NCBI GenBank assembly: GCA_013202315.1
Contig: JABMRZ010000336.1
Coordinates: 1 to 5,308, forward strand
From: Candidatus Tariuqbacter arcticus
GTDB taxonomy: Bacteria > Electryoneota > Tariuqbacteria > Tariuqbacterales > Tariuqbacteraceae
Direction: 5' to 3'
Length of the DNA: 5,308 nucleotides
Position 1 is the first letter of the stretch. Every line of letters starts with the position of its first letter. The position numbers and the translations under genes were made by a program. Shown here piece by piece: positions 1-5,273 of this stretch. The notes under the pieces are model-generated. The model saw nothing but the letters and a program-made list of their open reading frames with translations, was not told the origin of the DNA and made no database searches.

Positions 1-126
1 ACTAAATACAATACATTTACATTAATACAGTTTTTGAGGTTTGTAAAAGACCAATAATGATACAAATTATCGGTTGGTTAAGAACATAGAACGCATGGCT
101 ATCACTATAATGGGCGGTTGGAAAAA

Positions 127-167
127 AATCAAAGTTGAATTTTATGCTATTTTTCTTGACTTTGATT
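127..167. repeat. 9-bp inverted repeat overlapping the gene 1 promoter (candidate operator)
   Basis: AATCAAAGT at 127-135 is repeated as its exact reverse complement ACTTTGATT at 159-167. The arm centres are 32 bp apart, about three helical turns. The right arm covers the last three bases of the -35 box TTGACT and the start of the spacer. A dimeric regulator binding both arms would therefore occlude the promoter. Both arms lie upstream of the expected transcription start, so this is more likely a DNA site than an RNA hairpin. No regulator family is recognised, and the AT-rich setting makes a chance match possible. Confidence 0.35.
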
Positions 168-184
168 AAATTTTTCCATAAAAT
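156..184 (+). promoter_or_regulatory. Sigma70-type promoter candidate for gene 1
   Basis: TTGACT at 156-161 (five of six against TTGACA) and TAAAAT at 179-184 (five of six against TATAAT) are separated by exactly 17 bp. Initiation would fall near 190, giving a 5' UTR of about 80 nt before the start codon at 274. If the host used the Bacteroidota -33/-7 promoter type this reading would be wrong, but the spacing and box quality favour a standard housekeeping promoter. Confidence 0.55.
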
Positions 185-263
185 ATAGTGATTCATAAAA
201 CGGCTGCTTCCCGGATTGCTTTTCTTATTCGATTGAAATCACTAACAACAAATATACCTCGAT

Positions 264-268
264 GGAGG
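264..268 (+). promoter_or_regulatory. Shine-Dalgarno site that decides the start of gene 1
   Basis: GGAGG at 264-268 lies five bases before the ATG at 274. An in-frame ATG at 262 overlaps this motif and has no comparable purine-rich site at the right distance upstream, so 274 is the better start. It also gives a cleaner signal peptide, with a Lys-containing N terminus running straight into the hydrophobic core. Confidence 0.8.
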
Positions 269-273
269 CGACT

Positions 274-1404
274 ATGAAATCCAAGTTATTAGTCTTAATA
301 CTCATCTTATTCTTAATCCCTTCATACAGCTCAGCGATTCAATTTGTCGGGGGCAAGAGCCTCTTTTATACTCAAATAGCCCAGGGCTATACTTCGGGTC
401 AATTGGGATTTGCGTTTTATACCAGGATATATGCCAAACCGATAACTGAACGCGATATACGCAATAACCAGGCGGTCATCTGCGCCAATTACGGAATAGC
501 CAAACACTGGGAGCTAAGTTTGACTCAGATAGTATACCAGGATATTTGTTTTAACCTGCTTGAAGGCGATAAAACCAGTCAGTTTCCAGGATATACCCAG
601 CTTCGGATAAAGGCTTCCAACTTTAATTTCAAGATAGGCGAAAGAATCTTTTTCATTGGGTTCCAGGGTTCCGTGACCAAGCAGAGCAAATATTACAATG
701 TTTATTTAGAACCATATTTCGATTATGGTATTGCTGGACGGTTCTGTATGCTTCTAAGTTATTACACAAATCCATTTTTCCCGGAGGAATCTTCAGCGAT
801 ACACTTAAATGCCGGATATACCAATTACAACGATGCGGAGAGGATTTTCGATGCCGGGCAGTCGCTTCCTGTTTCAATCGGATATGTAAGGTCCAATCTT
901 AAGACCGAATACTCAGTTGAATTGCACGGTGATTTTTACCTCACTCGTCCTTATTTAGCGGCGTTTTCTCGCGAAAATTATTTGTATCTATGCCCTGGAT
1001 TCAAATACAAAATCTTTTTAGGATTGGCTATTGGCGCCGCTGTTGATGTAAGGCTATATACGGAAGATGAAAAGACCAGCAATAATTTTGCGCCTTTCAC
1101 TAATGAAGATTATCCTCAATATCCACTTTGGCGCTTTAATCTGAAAGTCGATTATATTCCCTCAACCGGTTTTTATGAGATTGACACTTATGGTAAAGTC
1201 GACAAAGCCAGTGTCACCAAAGAGAGCCTCCGTTCCAGGCGGGTAATAACCGATAAAAAATCTTTGTTTGAATGGGTGGTGGATGAAAATATGGGGGCGG
1301 AATATATCGATTTGGAATTAGAAAAAATCCGCCAGGAAAGAAAAGAAGCTGAAGAGGAATTGGAGAAATTAAAAAAAGAAATTGAGGAGAAATCCGGTAA
1401 ATAG
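274..1404 (+). CDS. Exported, probable outer-membrane beta-barrel protein with C-terminal coiled coil (function unknown)
   Basis: The protein has 376 residues from the chosen start; four more residues would be added if the ATG at 262 were used. Residues 1-21 form a signal peptide: MKSK, then a Leu/Ile-rich core, then cleavage expected after SSA at residue 21. The mature part to about residue 300 is rich in Tyr, Phe and Gly. It alternates short amphipathic stretches with turns, as in outer-membrane barrels or porin-like proteins. No enzyme motif is visible. From about residue 310 it changes to polar, basic sequence, and residues 346-374 form a strongly charged heptad-like helix of Glu, Lys and Arg with Leu/Ile spacing, likely a periplasmic coiled coil. 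I do not recognise a named family. Similar barrel-plus-coiled-coil hypothetical proteins are, from memory, common in FCB candidate phyla. The gene has its own promoter and terminator and is probably monocistronic. A soluble periplasmic beta protein is the main alternative. Confidence 0.85.
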   Translation: MKSKLLVLILILFLIPSYSSAIQFVGGKSLFYTQIAQGYTSGQLGFAFYTRIYAKPITERDIRNNQAVICANYGIAKHWELSLTQIVYQDICFNLLEGDKTSQFPGYTQLRIKASNFNFKIGERIFFIGFQGSVTKQSKYYNVYLEPYFDYGIAGRFCMLLSYYTNPFFPEESSAIHLNAGYTNYNDAERIFDAGQSLPVSIGYVRSNLKTEYSVELHGDFYLTRPYLAAFSRENYLYLCPGFKYKIFLGLAIGAAVDVRLYTEDEKTSNNFAPFTNEDYPQYPLWRFNLKVDYIPSTGFYEIDTYGKVDKASVTKESLRSRRVITDKKSLFEWVVDENMGAEYIDLELEKIRQERKEAEEELEKLKKEIEEKSGK

Positions 1405-1451
1405 TGAAGAGTATTCCTGCTCGATGATTTCTCATTATTGATTCGATAATT

Positions 1452-1478
1452 CGGGGTTGCTTTGCGACCCCGTTTTTT
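1452..1478 (+). terminator. Intrinsic terminator of gene 1
   Basis: CGGGGTTGC at 1452-1460 pairs with GCGACCCCG at 1464-1472 through nine positions, one of them a G-U wobble, around a three-base TTT loop. Six T residues follow at 1473-1478. It lies 48 bp after the gene 1 stop codon. This is a canonical rho-independent terminator in the + direction and separates the two transcription units. Confidence 0.92.
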
Positions 1479-1671
1479 ATGCCCTATTCTGGTTCATACG
1501 CTGGTTTTATACCAAGTTTCAAGGGGCTGTTTCCGAAATCCCGAAGTAGAATTCTATTGAGAGAAAACTCCACCTTCCTTCTCTACCCGCAAAGGGGATT
1601 AGTGGCAGGTTTTTTGCACTTTTAGATTTGATGGATTTCACAATCATAAATGTGTAATATATTGTTTTATA

Positions 1672-1700
1672 TAGACATCATTTCACCAGCGTTTTATTAT
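1672..1700 (+). promoter_or_regulatory. Sigma70-type promoter candidate for gene 2
   Basis: TAGACA at 1672-1677 (five of six against TTGACA) and TATTAT at 1695-1700 (five of six against TATAAT) are 17 bp apart. Transcription would begin near 1707 and leave a 5' UTR of about 97 nt. Having a promoter of the same layout as gene 1, after a strong terminator, supports independent transcription of gene 2. Other -10-like words are frequent in this AT-rich stretch, which limits confidence. Confidence 0.5.
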
Positions 1701-1734
1701 ATCTCGGATTTTAATGTAAAAAGGAGAATTTCCA

Positions 1735-1760
1735 TTGCATTCTATAGAATAAGTATGCAA
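1735..1760. repeat. Nested palindrome in the gene 2 leader
   Basis: ATTCTATAGAAT at 1739-1750 is a perfect 12-bp palindrome. An outer pair, TTGCAT at 1735-1740 and ATGCAA at 1755-1760, forms a second inverted repeat around it. The segment lies between the predicted transcription start and the ribosome binding site, next to a second AAGGAG at 1721-1726. It could be a DNA operator or a weak mRNA hairpin. Its role is unknown. Confidence 0.35.
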
Positions 1761-1791
1761 GATATTCAATATACACGCTTCTCATAACCAT

Positions 1792-1796
1792 GGAGG
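1792..1796 (+). promoter_or_regulatory. Shine-Dalgarno site of gene 2
   Basis: GGAGG at 1792-1796 is seven bases before ATG 1804, which is optimal spacing. The next in-frame ATG, at 1819, lacks a close ribosome binding site and would remove the basic residue at position 5 of the signal peptide, so 1804 is preferred. Confidence 0.85.
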
Positions 1797-1803
1797 TTTC
1801 ATC

Positions 1804-4779
1804 ATGTTGAATTCGCGAATGTTCACAATTCGGTTCGGCGTTGTTTTCGTCGCCGCGTTGTTCATCACTTTCAACGCCTGGGGAGACGACAAAGTTGAAC
1901 CCCCTCCTTCACCATCCTGGAATATTGAACAAGGGATCGAACTTCCCATCGGAAAAACCCAATGGGAAATTGACAACGAACATCTATTCCCTATAATTTA
2001 CCCCACCGATGACCCGCCGCCTCAACCCGCGGTAAATCCTGCAGAATGGGAACCTATGACTGGTGTGCTTATCCGCTATCCGCTGGGATTATCTTACAGC
2101 CTTGTAGCCGAGATGTCAGAGGATGTCGAAGTTATGACCATTGTTTCATCTCAGAATCAGGCGAATAGTGTTTACAACAATTACCTGAATAATGGAGTGA
2201 ATGTCGCCAACTGCACTTGGCTCATCGCCCCTTCCAATAGTATGTGGACCCGGGACTATGGTCCATGGTTCATCTTCACCGGCGATGATGAACAGGGTAT
2301 TTCCAACCATATCTATAACCGCCCGACCAGACCGGATGATAACAATATTCCCCGGGTCTTCGGATTTGATCAAGGAATACCGGTCTACGACCTGCCGCTG
2401 GTGCATTCGGGGGGCAACTATATGAGCGGCGGGATGGGAATTTCAATGTCCACAGACTTAGTTTATGATGAAAACCCCAGCCTAACACAAGCGCAGGTAG
2501 ATGCCTATATGAATGAATATTTAGGAGTGGAAAATTATTTTGTGATGGATGATATTTTATCTGGCGGCATCCATCATGTCGACTGTTGGGCGAAATTAAT
2601 CGACCCGGGGCGCATTATAGTCAAGCGTTTAGATCCCCCAAACGCCGTCTTGGAAGCGAATGTGGAATTGTTGGAAAACAGCATAAGTTCTTACGAGCGC
2701 CCCTATGAAGTCATCCGCATCGACTGCGCTTCCAGCACCCCCTACACTAACGCATTGATTTTAAACACCAAGGTGCTGGTGCCGCTGTTCAATCATTATC
2801 TTGACGCTCAGGCGATGGCGACCTGGCAAGAGGCGATGCCGGGGTATGAAGTTCTTGGCTTCACCGGCAGTTGGGTTTCAAATGACGCCATCCACTGCCG
2901 GGCGATGGGCATCACCGACCGCTATATGCTGCGCATTGTCCATATTCCACTGTTCGACAGGGAAAACAACGGCGAGGATTATTTAGTCGAATCGGAGATT
3001 CACCCTTACAGCGAAGAGCCGCTTTCAACCGGAATGCCGGTTGTAATGTGGAAGATCGAGGGCGGGACATATTCATCGGAGCCGTTGACCAATCAGGGCG
3101 GCGATTTATACGCCGGATATATCCCCGAACAGCCGGACTATTCCAATGTCGAGTATTACATTCACGCCGAGGATGAATCCGGCAGGAGCGAGGATCATCC
3201 TTATATTGGCCCGGGTAACCCGCACCGCTTCTTAATAGCGCCGGACACTATCGCACCGGAAATCGTCCATACGCCGCTCGGTTCAACCTATGATGAAACG
3301 GGTCCCTATGTAGTCGAAGCCGACATATTAGATAATGCCGGGATAGCTTCAGCCAGCGTTTATTGGGGGACAGACGGATTGACCTTCACCCCGGAAGCTA
3401 TGATAAATACTTCCGGCGACACTTGGGAAGGCGGTATCCCGGGCCAGTCAGCCGGAACTCAAGTCTATTACTATATCGAAGCAACGGATAACACCGCCGC
3501 GGGGAATATGAATCAGACCCCCGTCTATTCCTTCCTGGTCAAAGAGGTTTTCTACACTTACGATGTGGAATCTGGACCTCAGGGTTGGGAACACAATTCC
3601 CCCGGGGGAATATGGCAGGATGAATGGCACATCAGCGAGCAGGATTATCATTCACCCACCCACGCCTGGAAATGCGGCGACACCGGCGGAGGGAATTACA
3701 CCGGAAATATGGACGCTCGATTAGTTTCACCAACAATTGAGCTGATGAATCAAACGGAATTATTCTTCTGGCATCGGATTAACGCTGAAATTTCCGGTTC
3801 CTATCCCGATTCCTGCTATGACGGGGGGATTGTGGAGATATTAGCCGATACGGCGGTCGGCTGGATACAGATATTCCCCCAAGCCGGGTATAATCAATAT
3901 ATGCGCTATTCTTCCAGCGGGCCCTTCCCTGGCATACCCTGCTTCTCCGGGGTGATAGACTGGCGGGAAGAAATTTTCGACCTATCGGCTTATTCCGGCG
4001 AAATTCAAATCAGGTTCCGCTTCGGCAGCGATGGTTCTGTCGGCGGCGATGGGTGGTTTATCGATGATGTGGCGCTGGCAGGATTCGAGGATACTACGGC
4101 GGTGCCGCTGACTATCACTATGACCCCGGAAAATCCGCCGATTGTCATTCCTGCGGGCGGGGGTTCATTCAATTATACGGTGGAAATAGTCAACAGCGGC
4201 ATTGCACAGATTGAATTCGACGCCTGGATTGATGCCGGTCTGCCTGCCGGCGGGGTATTCGAGGTGTTGGTGCGCGAGGATGTCATTCTGCAGGGGGGAG
4301 CTTCGCTGGTGCGGGCGATGACCCAGAATGTCCCAGCTGGAGCGCCATCCGGCGATTACACTTATGATGGTATGGTGGGGAACTATCCCAGTTTGATTTA
4401 CTCGGAAAGCGGGTTCACTTTTGAAAAGCTGGCTGGCGAAGGGTATAGTTCGGGATTCGGTGATTGGACGCTAACCGGATGGGACGAGCCTTTAAGCGCT
4501 TCATCCGCTATACCGGAGATTTTCAGCTTGAGCCAGAACTATCCCAACCCCTTCAATGCGGAAACGACCATCGGTTTCGCCCTGCCGGAAGATGCCAGAG
4601 TTACTCTCGTCATTTATAATGTGATGGGTCAGGAAGTGACAATGTTGGTGGACGATACGATGCCCGCAGGCTTGCACTCGGTGAAATGGAATGCAGATAA
4701 TGTCACCAGCGGGGTGTATTTCTACAAACTGCAGGCGGAGGATTTCGTTTCAGTCAAGAAGTGTCTGTTGTTGAAGTGA
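1804..4779 (+). CDS. Secreted multidomain peptidylarginine deiminase-like protein (agmatine deiminase / PPAD family) with T9SS-type C-terminal sorting domain
   Basis: The protein has 991 residues. Residues 1-27 are a signal peptide, cleaved probably after A-W-G. Residues about 75-395 are the guanidino-group-modifying deiminase domain, expected to hydrolyse arginine-type guanidino groups to citrulline plus ammonia. Visible motifs are W148-TRDYGPW with D151, N172-R173, SGGNY at 202-206, H258-V-D260, YTNALIL with N316, and H364-C365 as the nucleophile. From memory, these align with Porphyromonas PPAD W127, D130, R152, H236, D238, N297 and C351. Two Ig-like domains follow (about 396-480 and 481-579); the first matches the PPAD domain order. 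Residues about 583-762 are an immune-inhibitor-A/MAM-like beta-sandwich ending GWFIDDV. Residues 767-880 are a beta-rich module of a kind I associate with FCB candidate phyla. Residues 904-991 are a FlgD-like sorting domain. PPAD itself is roughly half this length. Cell-surface or extracellular location is inferred. Peptidylarginine rather than agmatine as substrate is likely from the export signals and PPAD resemblance, but unproven. Confidence 0.9.
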   Translation: MLNSRMFTIRFGVVFVAALFITFNAWGDDKVEPPPSPSWNIEQGIELPIGKTQWEIDNEHLFPIIYPTDDPPPQPAVNPAEWEPMTGVLIRYPLGLSYSLVAEMSEDVEVMTIVSSQNQANSVYNNYLNNGVNVANCTWLIAPSNSMWTRDYGPWFIFTGDDEQGISNHIYNRPTRPDDNNIPRVFGFDQGIPVYDLPLVHSGGNYMSGGMGISMSTDLVYDENPSLTQAQVDAYMNEYLGVENYFVMDDILSGGIHHVDCWAKLIDPGRIIVKRLDPPNAVLEANVELLENSISSYERPYEVIRIDCASSTPYTNALILNTKVLVPLFNHYLDAQAMATWQEAMPGYEVLGFTGSWVSNDAIHCRAMGITDRYMLRIVHIPLFDRENNGEDYLVESEIHPYSEEPLSTGMPVVMWKIEGGTYSSEPLTNQGGDLYAGYIPEQPDYSNVEYYIHAEDESGRSEDHPYIGPGNPHRFLIAPDTIAPEIVHTPLGSTYDETGPYVVEADILDNAGIASASVYWGTDGLTFTPEAMINTSGDTWEGGIPGQSAGTQVYYYIEATDNTAAGNMNQTPVYSFLVKEVFYTYDVESGPQGWEHNSPGGIWQDEWHISEQDYHSPTHAWKCGDTGGGNYTGNMDARLVSPTIELMNQTELFFWHRINAEISGSYPDSCYDGGIVEILADTAVGWIQIFPQAGYNQYMRYSSSGPFPGIPCFSGVIDWREEIFDLSAYSGEIQIRFRFGSDGSVGGDGWFIDDVALAGFEDTTAVPLTITMTPENPPIVIPAGGGSFNYTVEIVNSGIAQIEFDAWIDAGLPAGGVFEVLVREDVILQGGASLVRAMTQNVPAGAPSGDYTYDGMVGNYPSLIYSESGFTFEKLAGEGYSSGFGDWTLTGWDEPLSASSAIPEIFSLSQNYPNPFNAETTIGFALPEDARVTLVIYNVMGQEVTMLVDDTMPAGLHSVKWNADNVTSGVYFYKLQAEDFVSVKKCLLLK

Positions 4780-4794
4780 TATATCGCTGAATTA

Positions 4795-5026
4795 TTAATC
4801 CGAACGGCTTGTGCTATTTGAAAACAATCACTAATATATTGATAAATATAAACATGAAATTGCAATCAGAGTAAAGGGTAAAGGGTTTAGGGTCGAAAAA
4901 CAATCTCTAAACCGGTTTAAATCCGGCTTATACCCTAAATCCTAAACCCTCTTTGACAATATCTATTTACAATAATAACAATATAATATTGAAATAGTCC
5001 AACTAGCACAACGCGTTAATCCGAAC
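4795..5026. mobile_element. MITE-like palindromic element with terminal inverted repeats and 11-bp direct repeats
   Basis: TTAATCCGAAC occurs at 4795-4805 and again, identical and in the same orientation, at 5016-5026. Just inside, AACGGCTTGTGCTATTTG at 4803-4820 matches the reverse complement of 5000-5017 (AACGCGTTGTGCTAGTTG) at 15 of 18 positions. The next AT-rich bases inward also match loosely in inverted orientation, and the centre carries a further inverted repeat. The body of about 210 bp (4806-5015) has no open reading frame of note. This is the architecture of a non-autonomous miniature inverted-repeat element with a target-site duplication, though the direct repeats slightly overlap the inverted ones. 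No transposase family is recognised. Confidence 0.45.
4882..4943. repeat. Central inverted repeat with heptad GGGT motifs
   Basis: AGGGTTTAGGGT at 4882-4893 pairs with ACCCTAAATCCT at 4932-4943 over 12 positions with one G-U wobble. The left arm belongs to a short run of three GGGT words spaced seven bases apart (4876, 4883, 4890). The 38-base loop contains the perfect 12-bp palindrome TAAACCGGTTTA at 4908-4919. Transcribed RNA would form a compact branched hairpin at the centre of the MITE-like element. No T-tract follows, so it is not a classical terminator on this strand. Confidence 0.6.
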
Positions 5027-5046
5027 AATTAATATTTGACATCTTG

Positions 5047-5074
5047 GTAGGGGTTCAGAATTTTGAATCCCTAC
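5047..5074. repeat. REP-like hairpin
   Basis: GTAGGGGTTCA at 5047-5057 pairs with TGAATCCCTAC at 5064-5074 over 11 positions (one G-U wobble) around a six-base loop. It is followed by AAAAAA, not T residues, on the + strand; on the minus strand the T-tract precedes the hairpin. It therefore does not fit an intrinsic terminator in either direction. GTAGGGG...CCCCTAC hairpins followed by A-runs are, from memory, a common dispersed extragenic repeat type in many environmental bacteria. Confidence 0.5.
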
Positions 5075-5240
5075 AAAAAACGCATTTCTCGGCTACAAGT
5101 TGTAAATTATTTTCCGCTCTCATTATTAATTGGGGAATATCAGCATCAATGCCGATAAATCCGGGATATTGCCTTATGATAGATTTTGTTTTGTTTGTAT
5201 AAGCTTTTTTATTGAAATTACCGATATATTTTATTATATT
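5055..5240 (-). pseudogene. Start-less minus-strand reading frame, possible gene remnant
   Basis: The minus strand is open for 61 codons, from just after a stop at 5243-5241 to a TGA at 5057-5055. The C-terminal two thirds reads like protein: a YPGFIGIDADIPQLIMRAEN stretch, then NNLQLVAEKC and a short Cys-containing end. The only ATG is internal (5123-5121), with no clear ribosome binding site. The upstream part is AT-rich and low in complexity, and the stop sits inside the REP-like hairpin. I recognise no family. It may be the decayed 3' end of a gene or chance. The opposite strand is also open across 5020-5202, which weakens a coding reading of either. Confidence 0.2.
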
Positions 5241-5247
5241 TTAATTT

Positions 5248-5271
5248 CCCCTTGAAAATAGGATTTAGGGG
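5248..5271. repeat. Degenerate CCCC/GGGG dispersed-repeat fragment
   Basis: CCCCT at 5248-5252 pairs with AGGGG at 5267-5271 around a 14-base spacer. The layout resembles the widespread CCCCCTT...AAGGGGGATTTAGGGGG extragenic repeat seen in many environmental genomes, here degraded. Recognition is from memory and the stem is short. Confidence 0.25.
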
Positions 5272-5273
5272 GC

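Larger units (their letters stand above)
1405..1803. other. Intergenic region between the two genes (399 bp)
   Basis: This stretch holds the gene 1 terminator, the gene 2 promoter candidate, a palindromic 5' UTR segment and the gene 2 ribosome binding site, each listed separately. Between about 1480 and 1670 I see no coding signal. A stop-free run of 22 codons at 1479-1544 has no start codon or ribosome binding site and is not called. The whole region reads as ordinary regulatory spacer. Confidence 0.7.

Noticed and set aside
106..111. Perfect TATAAT -10 box
   Set aside because: No acceptable -35 box at 16-18 bp upstream and no extended -10; the 156-184 pair is better placed and spaced.
262..264. 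Earlier in-frame ATG of gene 1
   Set aside because: It overlaps the GGAGG that serves ATG 274 and has no good ribosome binding site of its own.
653..877. Minus-strand open frame inside gene 1
   Set aside because: Antisense shadow of a well-supported gene; no ribosome binding site and no protein-like features. The same applies to the minus-strand frame at 1214-1435.
1479..1544. Short + strand open run after the gene 1 terminator
   Set aside because: No start codon or ribosome binding site, and it begins within the terminator T-tract; most likely chance.
1804..2988. Cytosolic agmatine deiminase (aguA-type) of polyamine synthesis
   Set aside because: The fold is shared, but the signal peptide, Ig-like domain and sorting tail place the protein outside the cell, and the motifs resemble PPAD more closely.
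1782..3651. Several open frames within gene 2 on both strands
   Set aside because: All are shadows of the deiminase frame, whose signal peptide, catalytic motifs and sorting domain establish it as the real gene.
4876..4892. G-quadruplex
   Set aside because: Only three G-triplets are present in the run, one short of an intramolecular four-tract structure.
5047..5080. Intrinsic terminator for gene 2
   Set aside because: The hairpin is followed by A residues on the + strand and lies 268 bp beyond the stop codon, so it lacks the required U-tract.
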